Below are positions 27,119 through 35,609 of a DNA stretch of 64,000 nucleotides, piece after piece. Position numbers and translations under genes: made by a program. This DNA is from Burkholderia sp. BCC0506 (GTDB lineage: Bacteria > Pseudomonadota > Gammaproteobacteria > Burkholderiales > Burkholderiaceae), in the NCBI RefSeq assembly GCF_902833145.1, contig NZ_CADFEN010000005.1, positions 62,001 through 126,000 of the forward strand. The letters run 5' to 3'. Numbering within the stretch: position 1 is the stretch's first letter; every line of letters starts with the position of its first letter. The notes beneath the pieces were generated by a model that was not told where the DNA came from, searched no databases, and was given only the letters and a program-made list of their open reading frames with translations.

Positions 27119-28297
27119 TCAGGTGTTGTCGTCGGTCCAGCCGTCGTCGTTGCTGCCGAGGTCCATCCCGCCGCCGCCGTTGCCGTCGCTCCAGCTGGAA
27201 TCGTCGCCGCGGCCGAGATCGAAGCCCGGGTCGGCTTCCTGCCGGTGGCGCTCGCCGTCGACGATCACGTCGCGTTCGACCACGCGCTCGCGGCCGCCCG
27301 ACATCGCTTCGCCGAGCAGCACGCCGGTCAGGAGCCCGCCCATCCCGCCGCCGAAACCGCCGCCTTGCTGGATCACGACGGGCGGCTGCTGTTGCGGATA
27401 GGGCTGTTGCGGCGGGTAGGGCTGTTGCTGATAGGGCTGGCCCTGGGCGCCCGTCACGCGGTCGGCTTCCTGCGCGTACACGGAACCGCTGCCGTTCGCC
27501 GGCGCCGCGGGCTGCGCGACCGGGTCGGGGCGGCCTTCGACGCGCGCCTTCACGCTGGCGTGACGCTGTTCGAGCTCGTCGACGCGATACGGCGGCACCG
27601 GATTCTTGCCGTTCGACAGCGTCTCGACGAGCGTGCGCGCGTCGTTCTCGATCGCTTCGAGTTCGCCGGTCAGCGCCGCGGCGCCGGGCGCCGTCGACAG
27701 TTTCGCGTCGAGTTTCAGCGGCCGGATGTCGTTCAGCACGTCGGTCGCGCGCTTGAGCTGCGTGCGGCGTTCGTCGTCGGCGCGGCTGTTGTCGGCCGTG
27801 CGCGCGCGCCGCAGCGTCCAGCGCAGCACCAGCGCGATCACGGCGACGATCAGCCCGAGGCCGATCCACATGCCGGTCGACGGGCCGTGTTTTTCGGCCG
27901 GCGCGACGGCGGGGGCGAGCCCCGGCTGCAGCGTGCCGGCCTGCGTGACCGGCGGCGTGTTGCCGCTCACGCGCGCGGCGTCGGCGCGAATGCGCGATTC
28001 CGTCTGCGCGAAGCGCGACGCATCGGTGAAGCGCAGTTGCGGGTCGAGCGATTTCGCGCGCTGCAGTTGCGCGAGCGCGTCGGACGCGCGGCCTTCGCGG
28101 TCCAGCACCTGCGCATAGAGGTAGCGCGCGTGCGCGTTGTTCGGATGGGCGTCGATGACTTGCGACAACTGCGTGTCGGCTTGCTGCCAGTTGCGCTGCG
28201 CGATCGATTGCTCGACCTGCTGCAGCGACGGGACCGCAAACGCGGCGGACGACAGCAACATCAGCGACAGGCCGAGTGCGGCGAGAGATTTCTTCAT
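27119..28297 (-). CDS. Membrane-anchored TPR protein with Gln/Pro- and Gly-rich tail
   Basis: A 392-residue envelope protein. A signal peptide (about 1-22, ending AFA) is followed by TPR-type helices (about 25-95; NNAHARYLYAQVLDREGRASDALAQLQRAKSLDP), a single membrane helix (GMWIGLGLIVAVIALVLRW, near 143-160), a charged helical stretch, a low-complexity QQPYP repeat region near 280-300, a glycine-rich GGGFGGGMGGLLTGVLLGEAMSGG and an acidic tail. The TPRs should face the periplasm. It lies 88 bp downstream of the PspA-like gene on the same strand. Function unknown; the pairing suggests envelope stress or scaffold work. Confidence 0.82.
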   Translation of the reverse strand: MKKSLAALGLSLMLLSSAAFAVPSLQQVEQSIAQRNWQQADTQLSQVIDAHPNNAHARYLYAQVLDREGRASDALAQLQRAKSLDPQLRFTDASRFAQTESRIRADAARVSGNTPPVTQAGTLQPGLAPAVAPAEKHGPSTGMWIGLGLIVAVIALVLRWTLRRARTADNSRADDERRTQLKRATDVLNDIRPLKLDAKLSTAPGAAALTGELEAIENDARTLVETLSNGKNPVPPYRVDELEQRHASVKARVEGRPDPVAQPAAPANGSGSVYAQEADRVTGAQGQPYQQQPYPPQQPYPQQQPPVVIQQGGGFGGGMGGLLTGVLLGEAMSGGRERVVERDVIVDGERHRQEADPGFDLGRGDDSSWSDGNGGGGMDLGSNDDGWTDDNT

Positions 28298-28385
28298 GGT
28301 CGAACCGGGCGCGCGCGCCCGTCTCCTGACGATCGGTTCGCGCCGCGCGCCCGGGCCGGGGCGCGGCGCGGTTGCCCGCGATGGG

Positions 28386-29066
28386 TTACTGCGCGGGCGT
28401 ATCGAGCTGCTTCTTCAGCGCGGCGAGGCGATCTTCCACCGACGGGCCCTTGTTCAGCGCGGCGAGCTTGTCGTCGAGCGCCTTGCCGCTCGACGTGTCG
28501 GCCGAATTCAGGCGCGCGTCCGAGCGGGCGTTCTGCAGCGCGACCTTGTCCTCGAGCTTCTGGAAATCCTCGGACAGGTTCTTGCCGCCGATACCGCCCA
28601 GCGCGCTGGCGGCCACATCCTTCGCCTGCGCGATTTCCTGCTTCGCCTGCAGGATGTTCGAGCGTGCGTTCAGATCGTTGCGGCGCTGGCGCATGTCGGC
28701 GATCTGCCCCTTCAGCTTCTCGACCGACGGCTCGAGCGTCGTCAGTTCGGCCGCGAGCGCATCGCGCTCGGCTTCCGCGTTCGCCTGCGCGGCGAGCGCC
28801 TCGCGGGCGAGCGCTTCGTCGCCGCCCTGCAGCGCGCGCTTCGCACCGTCCTCGTACTTCCTGACCTTGTCGTCGGCCGCATCGCGCTTGCTGCGCTGGG
28901 TCGCGACCTGTGCCTCGATCTCGATCAGCGAATTCTCGGCACGGCCGATGCTGTCGTCGAGCTCCCGCACGATCTGCCGTGCGTCGCGCGACGGATCCTG
29001 TACCGAATCGGCCGCATCGTTCAGCAGGCCTTTGATCGTGCGCGAAATAGAGTCGAAAAGCGACAT
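28386..29066 (-). CDS. PspA/IM30 family protein
   Basis: A 226-residue, almost wholly helical protein. MSLFDSISRTIKGLLNDAADSVQDPSRDARQIVRELDDSIGRAENSLIEIEAQVA has the amphipathic start and coiled-coil pattern of PspA/Vipp1 proteins, which polymerise on damaged inner membrane. CGGAGGATTTC precedes the ATG. No pspF, pspB or pspC genes are beside it; the partner is the TPR gene downstream. Confidence 0.88.
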   Translation of the reverse strand: MSLFDSISRTIKGLLNDAADSVQDPSRDARQIVRELDDSIGRAENSLIEIEAQVATQRSKRDAADDKVRKYEDGAKRALQGGDEALAREALAAQANAEAERDALAAELTTLEPSVEKLKGQIADMRQRRNDLNARSNILQAKQEIAQAKDVAASALGGIGGKNLSEDFQKLEDKVALQNARSDARLNSADTSSGKALDDKLAALNKGPSVEDRLAALKKQLDTPAQ

Positions 29067-29319
29067 GAAATCCTCCGTGGTTGAAAGGCGCCGCGTAACC
29101 GCGGCAATGCCCGCCGCGAGCCGGTTGCGGCCCGCGTGAGCCGGCGGATATTACACCACCGGTTCACTTAAATACGGCTTAAACGCGCGAGTTCAAGCGG
29201 CTCGCGCATCGGGAGATCGAACCTTTCGCCGCTGAAAGAAATTCGCCCGCGCGCGCCGTATCGCATGACCATCATAGGCCGAGGATGCCGACAATACGTT
29301 CCGTCGATTACGGCATTGC

Positions 29320-29341
29320 GCGAATTTTTACAAAAAATCGC
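29320..29341. repeat. AT-rich imperfect palindrome upstream of the PBP gene
   Basis: Arms GCGAATTTTT (29320-29329) and AAAAAATCGC (29332-29341) pair with one mismatch around AC. It lies in the 443-bp divergent spacer 29067-29509 between the PspA-like and PBP genes and could be an operator. Nothing else clear is seen in that spacer. Confidence 0.45.
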
Positions 29342-29509
29342 GAAGGCACCCGGTCGATTTCATTAAAATGCGCTGTCACGTCGCGGGAACGGATCGCCGC
29401 GCGACGGGGTCTGTCGACGTGACAGCCGCATCTCGATGCACCCGCTCTGATTCATCCGCTTGCATTTCCGCATGCGTCCGAGGGCGCCACGTACGCCCGC
29501 CATTCCGAC

Positions 29510-32026
29510 ATGCCAATTATCAAACGACCGCCTTCTTCTTCCGACAGGAACGAACCCCACTACACGCTGCGCCGTTCGCCGTCCGGAGCCTATTACCCCG
29601 ATGACGACGATCGCGACGACGGCCGCCGCACGCACGAGCGCAGTGGCGGCGGCGGGCGCCGCACGTTCGGCTCGCGCGTCGCGCTGTGGTTCGTCGGCCT
29701 GTTCGCGACCCTGGCGGTCGTCGGCGCGCTGATCGTCGGCTACGCGCTGGTCGTGATGGCGCCGCAACTGCCGTCGCTCGATGCGCTGACCAACTACCAG
29801 CCGAAGGTGCCGCTGCGCGTGTTCACCGCCGACCACGTGCTGATCGGCGAGTTCGGCGAGGAGCGCCGCAGCCTCGTGCGCTTCCAGGACATTCCCGACG
29901 TGATGAAGAAGGCCGTGCTCGCGATCGAGGACTACCGCTTCTACGAGCACGGCGGCGTCGATTTCGTCGGCATCCTGCGCGCGGGCGTAGCCGACCTGAT
30001 GCACGGCGGCGCGCGCCAGGGCGCGAGCACGATCACGATGCAGGTCGCGCGCAACTTCTTCCTGTCGAGCGAGAAGACCTACACGCGCAAGATCTACGAG
30101 ATGCTGCTCGCGTACAAGATCGAGAAGGCCCTGACGAAGGACCAGATCCTCGAGCTGTACATGAACCAGATCTATCTCGGCCAGCGCTCGTACGGCTTCG
30201 CAGCCGCGGCGCGCGTGTACTTCGGCAAGGACCTGAAGGACATCACGCTCGCCGAAGCGGCGATGCTCGCGGGGCTGCCGAAGGCGCCGTCCGCGTATAA
30301 CCCCGTCGTCAATCCGAAGCGCGCGAAGGTGCGCCAGGAATACATCCTGAAGCGCATGCTCGACATCGGCTACATCACGCAGCCGCAGTACGACGAAGCG
30401 ATCAAGGAAGAGATTCACGTGCGCACGCCGGGCAACCAGTACGCGGTGCACGGCGAGTACGTCGCCGAGATGGTGCGGCAGATGATGTACGAGCAGTACA
30501 AGGACGAAACCTACACGCGCGGGCTGACCGTCACGACGACGATCAACTCGGCCGACCAGGAAGCCGCCTACCAGGCCGTGCGTCGCGGCATTCTCGACTA
30601 CGAGCGCCGTCACGGCTATCGCGGCCCCGAAGCGTCGATCAACCTGCCCGCGGCCGGCGACGAGCGCGACGAGGCGATCGACGACGCGCTCGCCGATCAC
30701 CCGGACAACGGCGACCTGCAATCGGCCGTCGTGCTGTCGGCGTCGCCGAACGCGGTCGAGGTGCAGTTCGTCGGCGGCGCGACCACGACGATCGGCCCGG
30801 CCGGCCTGCGCTTCGTGTCGGCCGCGCTCGGGCCCCGCGCGAACAACGCGCTGCGCATCAAGCCGGGCTCGGTCGTGCGCGTGCTGAAGGACGGCAAGAC
30901 GGGCTGGCAGGTCGTGCAGCTGCCGCAGGTCGAAGGCGCGCTCGTCGCGATCGCGCCGCAGGACGGCGCGATCCGCTCGCTCGTCGGCGGCTTCGACTTC
31001 AACAAGAGCAAGTTCAACCACGTGACGCAGGCGTGGCGCCAGCCGGGCTCGTCGTTCAAGCCGTTCATCTATTCGGCGTCGCTCGACAAGGGGATGGGGC
31101 CGGCGACGATCATCAACGACGCGCCGCTGTATTTCCCGCCGAGCGTGCCGGGCGGCACCGCGTGGGAGCCGAAGGACGACGACCAGCCGGACGGCCCGAT
31201 GTCGATGCGCACCGGCCTGCAGCGTTCGAAGAACCTCGTGTCGATCCGGATCCTCGCATCGATCGGCACGCAGTATGCACAGCAATACGTGACGCAGCGC
31301 TTCGGCTTCGATCCGGCGAAGACGCCGCCTTACCTGCCGATGGCGCTCGGCGCGGGCCTCGTGACGCCGCTGCAGCTCGCGACCGGCTACGCGGTGTTCG
31401 CGAACGGCGGCTACAAGGTCGACCCGTACCTGATCGCCGAAGTCGACGACGCGCGCGGCCAGCCGCTGCAGAAGTCGCAGCCGGTGGTCGCGGGCGGCAC
31501 GGCGCCGCGCACGATCGAAGGCCGCAACGCGTACGTGATGAACAGCCTGCTGCATTCGGTCGCGACGGCCGGCACGGGCGCGGGCACCAACGCGCTGGGC
31601 CGCAACGACCTGCAGGGCAAGACGGGTACCACCAACGATGCGAAGGACGGCTGGTTCGCCGGCTACCAGCAGTCGCTCGTCGCGGTCGCGTGGATGGGCT
31701 TCGACCAGCCGAAGAGCCTCGGCAGCCGCGAATTCGGCGCGCAGCTCGCGTTGCCGATCTGGGTGAACTACATGCGCACCGCGCTGAACGGCGTGCCCGA
31801 GCAGCAGATGCCGATGCCGGACGGCCTGACCACGATCGACGGCGAGCTGTACTACGCCGATCGCACGCCGGGCAACGGCTTCGTCGCGAACGTCGACATC
31901 AACCCGGCCGAGAACGCGATCAGCGCGAACGACGCGCTCGGTTCGGCCGGCGCGGCCGGGCTCGCGCCGCCGCCCGTCACGCCGCAGGAGAAGCAGCAGA
32001 TCATGGACATGTTCGAGAACAAGTAA
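29510..32026 (+). CDS. mrcA: Class A penicillin-binding protein (PBP1A family)
   Basis: An 838-residue bifunctional peptidoglycan synthase. A cytoplasmic Asp/Arg-rich tail (1-55) precedes one membrane anchor (57-83). The glycosyltransferase domain has the catalytic glutamate E140 in IEDYRFYEHGG and QGASTITMQVARNFFL. The transpeptidase domain has the S514-S-F-K motif, an SKN triad member (RSKNLVS) and KTGTT (from K704). The Burkholderia PBP1A usually lies beside pilMNOPQ, so this is probably an additional PBP1A-type copy. It ends at a strong terminator into which an intron has inserted. Confidence 0.93.
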   Translation: MPIIKRPPSSSDRNEPHYTLRRSPSGAYYPDDDDRDDGRRTHERSGGGGRRTFGSRVALWFVGLFATLAVVGALIVGYALVVMAPQLPSLDALTNYQPKVPLRVFTADHVLIGEFGEERRSLVRFQDIPDVMKKAVLAIEDYRFYEHGGVDFVGILRAGVADLMHGGARQGASTITMQVARNFFLSSEKTYTRKIYEMLLAYKIEKALTKDQILELYMNQIYLGQRSYGFAAAARVYFGKDLKDITLAEAAMLAGLPKAPSAYNPVVNPKRAKVRQEYILKRMLDIGYITQPQYDEAIKEEIHVRTPGNQYAVHGEYVAEMVRQMMYEQYKDETYTRGLTVTTTINSADQEAAYQAVRRGILDYERRHGYRGPEASINLPAAGDERDEAIDDALADHPDNGDLQSAVVLSASPNAVEVQFVGGATTTIGPAGLRFVSAALGPRANNALRIKPGSVVRVLKDGKTGWQVVQLPQVEGALVAIAPQDGAIRSLVGGFDFNKSKFNHVTQAWRQPGSSFKPFIYSASLDKGMGPATIINDAPLYFPPSVPGGTAWEPKDDDQPDGPMSMRTGLQRSKNLVSIRILASIGTQYAQQYVTQRFGFDPAKTPPYLPMALGAGLVTPLQLATGYAVFANGGYKVDPYLIAEVDDARGQPLQKSQPVVAGGTAPRTIEGRNAYVMNSLLHSVATAGTGAGTNALGRNDLQGKTGTTNDAKDGWFAGYQQSLVAVAWMGFDQPKSLGSREFGAQLALPIWVNYMRTALNGVPEQQMPMPDGLTTIDGELYYADRTPGNGFVANVDINPAENAISANDALGSAGAAGLAPPPVTPQEKQQIMDMFENK

Positions 32027-32052
32027 GCGGTACGCTGTTCTTCAGCCATGCG

Positions 32053-32079
32053 ACGGGCGCCTTCGGGCGCCCGTTTTTT
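32053..32079 (+). terminator. Rho-independent terminator of the PBP gene
   Basis: A perfect 9-bp stem ACGGGCGCC/GGCGCCCGT closed by a TTCG tetraloop and followed by a run of T ending exactly where the group II intron begins. Confidence 0.92.
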
Positions 32080-33919
32080 GTGCGCCCAGCATGGGCGCAC
32101 TCCTGCGGGTGTAAGTCCCGCCGTAAGTTGGTCACAACGAACGAAGTGAAGCGCAACTGCATGAGGGTGACCGAGTGTGGGAAGGAAGCGTGGAGCGTAA
32201 ATCGCGAGCCGATGGACAAGAACCGTATAGAAGGCATTGCTGAGCAGGGCGAGCGGGCAAAAGACCGCGAAGCTCTTGTGACCAAGGCGAGGCAATGTAA
32301 ATACGGCGGTTGTGCGGTGAAGGAGTGCGTTCTTACCTGGGGAGACCTTGCTTTACGTCTGAAAGGGCGACGGTGACGAGCCGGAGCAAGGGGTCAGCAG
32401 AGGCCATAGTAGCCGCCAGCTAGGGGCGAAGGGCCGAACGAGTAGGAGAGTGATCGGTCATGTCGTTCGAACGGGCAGGGCATCAGAAGTTCGGGAAACC
32501 GGAGCGAATCGCGGAGTGGCGAGGTGAAGCTTCGTCGGATGCGGGGCGCGATGAAGCACGTGCGGCACGGCGAGAATCCGAAAGCTCAGGACGGGAGGAC
32601 CTGCTAGTGCAGGCCCTCTCGACCACGAACATGGTGTTGGCATGGAAACGTGTCAAAGCCAATCGTGGCAGTGCAGGGGTTGATGGACGGACGATCTCCG
32701 AAACGGCGAAATACCTGAAGACGCACTGGCCGCAGATTCGGAAGGAAATACGAGACGGAAGCTACCGGCCTCAGGCCGTGCGGCGCGTTGAGATTCCGAA
32801 ACCCGACGGTGGAGTGCGAGAACTGGGGATTCCGACGGTGACGGATCGGCTGATTCAGCAAGCCCTTCTGCAAGTCCTGCAACCGTTGATTGATCCAAGC
32901 TTCTCCGAACACAGCTACGGCTTCCGGCCGGGCCGGCGAGCGCGTGACGCGGTGCTGATGGCACAAAGTCATGTGCGGGACGGCTACGACGTAGTCGTCG
33001 ACGTGGATCTGGAAAAGTTCTTCGATCGAGTCAATCACGACGTTCTGATGGAACGGCTATCAAGGCGAATCGACGATAAAGCCGTTCTTCGGTTGATCCG
33101 TCGATACCTCACGGCTGGGGTCATGGACGGCGGAATCACCAAAGAGAGAGTTGAGGGAACGCCGCAAGGTGGTCCGCTATCGCCCCTCTTGGCGAACGTG
33201 TTGCTGGACGAGGTGGATCGAGAATTGGAGCGGCGCGGGCACCGGTTCGTGCGCTACGCCGACGACTGCAATGTTTACGTACGCAGTCGGCGCGCGGGTG
33301 AACGTGTACTTGACGGGCTACGCTGCCTCTACTCTTCTCTACGCTTGAAGGTCAACGAGTCCAAAACGGCGGTTGCACCTGCGACGGGTCGAAAGTTCTT
33401 GGGATACGAGTTGTGGCGTCACCCAAGTGGCCAAGTCAAATGTGCGGTTTCGTTTAAGGCGCAGGACGCCTTCAAGCAGCGTATCCGGGAGATTACGCGT
33501 CGGTCGGGCGGCAGCAGTATGTCGACCGTGGTGGAACGACTACGGCAATACGTGCCCGGGTGGAAGGCGTACTTCCAACTGGCACAAACACCGAAGGTGT
33601 TCCGCCGACTGGACGAGTGGATCAGACACCGGCTGCGTGCACTGCAGCTCAAGCACTGGCGTCGGGGCACGACGGTCTATCGAGAACTACTAGCGCTGGG
33701 CGCGTCGGAATCGGCTGCGCGGAAGGCCGCTGGTCATAGCCGCCGGTGGTGGCACACCAGCGGGCGGGCGCTGCACCTCGTGCTCTCCACTGGTTACTTC
33801 GACCGCCTCGGCGTACCCCGACTCTCATAGCCTCAACTACTCGAACCGCCCGGTGCGGACCCGCACGCCGGGTGGTGTGGGAGGGGAACGGTCAGGCTTC
33901 TGACCGCCCCTATCCCGAT
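32080..33919 (+). mobile_element. Class C (bacterial C) group II intron, apparently complete
   Basis: The 5' end GTGCGCCCAGCATGGGCG follows directly on the terminator T-run. About 380 nt of structured domains I-IV precede the maturase gene (32460-33830). Domain V begins near 33843 with GAACCGCCCGG, containing a CGC catalytic triad, as in class C. Domain VI (33879-33916) pairs GGGAGGGG with CCCC-TAT-CCC and has the outer helix CGGTCAG/CTGACCG, with a bulged A at 33912 about 7 nt from the 3' end at GAT (33919). Class C introns characteristically insert behind intrinsic terminators. The ends are set by eye and could be off by a base or two. Base composition is visibly less GC-rich than the flanks. 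Confidence 0.88.
32460..33830 (+). CDS. ltrA: Group II intron reverse transcriptase/maturase
   Basis: A 456-residue intron-encoded protein. Reverse-transcriptase blocks run from NRGSAGVDGRTI through RELGIPTVTDRLIQQALLQVL, SEHSYGFRPGRRARDAV, DVDLEKFFDRVNHDVLM and GTPQGGPLSPLLANVLLDEVD to the active-site RYADDCNVYV. A maturase (X) domain follows (VVERLRQYVPGWKAYFQLAQTPKVFRRLDEWIRHRLR), ending GVPRLS. There is no DNA-binding/HNH endonuclease domain, as expected for class C. AGGAGAG precedes the ATG. The frame is intact, so the intron may still be mobile. Confidence 0.96.
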   Translation: MSFERAGHQKFGKPERIAEWRGEASSDAGRDEARAARRESESSGREDLLVQALSTTNMVLAWKRVKANRGSAGVDGRTISETAKYLKTHWPQIRKEIRDGSYRPQAVRRVEIPKPDGGVRELGIPTVTDRLIQQALLQVLQPLIDPSFSEHSYGFRPGRRARDAVLMAQSHVRDGYDVVVDVDLEKFFDRVNHDVLMERLSRRIDDKAVLRLIRRYLTAGVMDGGITKERVEGTPQGGPLSPLLANVLLDEVDRELERRGHRFVRYADDCNVYVRSRRAGERVLDGLRCLYSSLRLKVNESKTAVAPATGRKFLGYELWRHPSGQVKCAVSFKAQDAFKQRIREITRRSGGSSMSTVVERLRQYVPGWKAYFQLAQTPKVFRRLDEWIRHRLRALQLKHWRRGTTVYRELLALGASESAARKAAGHSRRWWHTSGRALHLVLSTGYFDRLGVPRLS

Positions 33920-33949
33920 TGCGCGCGACCGGCGGCGGAAGACGGCGGA

Positions 33950-34441
33950 TCAGAACGACGCGCAGGTCGGCACGACGGTCATGCCGACCGATTGCTGGTG
34001 GAATCGCTGCACGTACGCTTGCCGGATCGCGGCGAGGCGTGTGCGCGTGTCGGGCGTATCGTCGGCAATGATACGGATCACGAAACTGTCTTCGCGCGTG
34101 ATCGCGCCGGTCGAGCGGTCGCGCCACTGGCCGTGCGTGTCCCAGTAGGTAAGGCCGTCGGGAAAGCGTGGCGTGACCGTATCGGCGAGGAATGCCGCGC
34201 GTTCGGCATCGGTGACGGGGCCGCGCCCGGCGATGTCGCGCCCGAACAGCAGGTCGGCCTGCAGCATCCGGCTCTCGCCCGGCTGCGTGCAGGTCGCAGG
34301 TTCCGCGGTGGAGGGGGGCGATGGCGGCGCCGCGCAACCGGCGAGCAGCGCGAGCGCCATCGCGCAGGCGGCCAGCCGCCGTATCTGCCCATTTCGTGAC
34401 GATCGACCTTCGCGCGCGCAAAACGCTGCGCGCTCAACCAC
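33950..34441 (-). CDS. DUF3574 lipoprotein
   Basis: A predicted lipoprotein with lipobox LLAGC. The mature part contains the DUF3574 pattern LQADLLFGRDIAGRGPVTDAERAAFLADTVTPRFPDGLTYWDTHGQWRD and ends in VPTCASF. The start is uncertain: a GTG at 34441 gives a 163-residue precursor with a long basic leader, and an ATG at 34483 lengthens it further; neither has a clear ribosome-binding site. Its stop is about 30 bp beyond the 3' end of the group II intron, so the intron just missed the gene. Function unknown. Confidence 0.8.
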   Translation of the reverse strand: MVERAAFCAREGRSSRNGQIRRLAACAMALALLAGCAAPPSPPSTAEPATCTQPGESRMLQADLLFGRDIAGRGPVTDAERAAFLADTVTPRFPDGLTYWDTHGQWRDRSTGAITREDSFVIRIIADDTPDTRTRLAAIRQAYVQRFHQQSVGMTVVPTCASF

Positions 34442-34529
34442 TTGCGCGCTTGTCCGGCGGGTTATCAACAGGGCTGTCAACATAATCTGGGGATAACCCT
34501 AGGTTGGACTGCGTACGCGCGATACGCGA

Positions 34530-35549
34530 TCAGTGCTGCAGTTGCGCGTGCGCGAGATGCATGCCGAGCGTGGCCGGGTCGGTATTCGTGCCCGACAGCA
34601 GCACGCCGACGCGCTTGCCCTGCAGCGTTTCGCGCAGCGGGCCGAGCAGCGCGGCGAGCGCGGCCGCGCAGGCCGGCTCGACCGACAGTTTCAGGTGCGA
34701 GAACAGGAACAGCATCGCGGCGCGCAACGCGTCGTCGGAGACGGTGACGATCCGGTCGAGGTGGCGCCGGCACAACTGGTAGCTGTATTCCTCGGTATGC
34801 GGCGCCATCAGCGAATCGGCGATCGTCTGCATCGCGCTCATCGTGATCGTGTGATTGGCCGCGAAGCTGCGGCTCATCGCGTCGGCGCCTTCCGGCTCGA
34901 CGCCGTACACGTGCACGCGCGGATTCGCGAGCCGCAGCGCGGTCGCCATGCCGGCCGCGAGGCCGCCGCCGCCGATCGGCACGATCACCGCGTCGAGGTC
35001 GGGCGTCTGCGTCGCCCATTCGTAGCCGAGCGTCGCGGTGCCGAGGATCGTGTGATAACCGTTGAACGGATGAATGAAGAAGCGGCCTTCCTCGGCCTCG
35101 ATGCGCCGCACGAGGTCGAACGCCTGCGACGCGCTGCCGGCCAGCACGACTTCCGCGCGATACTGCTTGCACTGCGCGATGCGTGTCGGGCTCGCGGTAT
35201 GGAACATCACGACCTTCGCGCTGCTGCCGAGCCGCATCGCCGCATACGCGACGGCCGCCGCATGATTGCCGGCGGACACGCAGGTGACGCCGGCGTTCTT
35301 GCGGGCTTCGTCGAGCGCGAGCAGGTGCGTGAACGCGCCGCGCGCCTTGAAGCTGCCGCTCGCCTGCAGCAGTTCGAACTTGAAGTTGACGTGCGTGCCT
35401 TCCAGGGAAGGCAGGTCGGCGCGCTCGAACACGGGCGTGCGCGCGACCCACGGCGACAACGCAAAATGCTGCGCGGCGATTTCGTCGAGCGTCGGAATCG
35501 GCTCGCCGTCGATCGTCGTATGGGCCGTGCCCTGTTGTTCAGTCGACAT
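34530..35549 (-). CDS. PLP-dependent threonine/serine dehydratase family enzyme
   Basis: A 339-residue fold-type II PLP enzyme. The cofactor lysine lies in SGSFKARGAF, the asparagine of SAGNHAAAVAYAA caps the PLP ring, and the phosphate-binding loop is VPIGGGGLAAGM. There is no C-terminal ACT regulatory domain, so it resembles catabolic threonine dehydratase or serine racemase-type enzymes more than biosynthetic IlvA. The start at 35549 (MSTEQQG) leaves a normal N-terminus. It lies 60 bp downstream of argE on the same strand. Confidence 0.88.
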   Translation of the reverse strand: MSTEQQGTAHTTIDGEPIPTLDEIAAQHFALSPWVARTPVFERADLPSLEGTHVNFKFELLQASGSFKARGAFTHLLALDEARKNAGVTCVSAGNHAAAVAYAAMRLGSSAKVVMFHTASPTRIAQCKQYRAEVVLAGSASQAFDLVRRIEAEEGRFFIHPFNGYHTILGTATLGYEWATQTPDLDAVIVPIGGGGLAAGMATALRLANPRVHVYGVEPEGADAMSRSFAANHTITMSAMQTIADSLMAPHTEEYSYQLCRRHLDRIVTVSDDALRAAMLFLFSHLKLSVEPACAAALAALLGPLRETLQGKRVGVLLSGTNTDPATLGMHLAHAQLQH

Positions 35550-35609
35550 GACGTGGCGGGTGGCGGAGTGGGCCGACCCGCACACGCGGGCCGGCGTGGC
35601 GGGAGGCAG

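Noticed and set aside
27380-27440. QQPYP-coding repeats considered as a DNA repeat or CRISPR-like array
   Set aside because: Short, irregular and in frame within the TPR protein tail; no spacers of constant length. No CRISPR array was seen anywhere in the window.
29363-31555. A 730-codon minus-strand frame opposite the PBP gene
   Set aside because: Antisense shadow with no domain; the PBP frame has all catalytic motifs intact.
32027-32459. Looking for a small protein gene between the PBP gene and the maturase
   Set aside because: The stretch is terminator plus structured group II intron RNA (domains I-IV); frames there are incidental.
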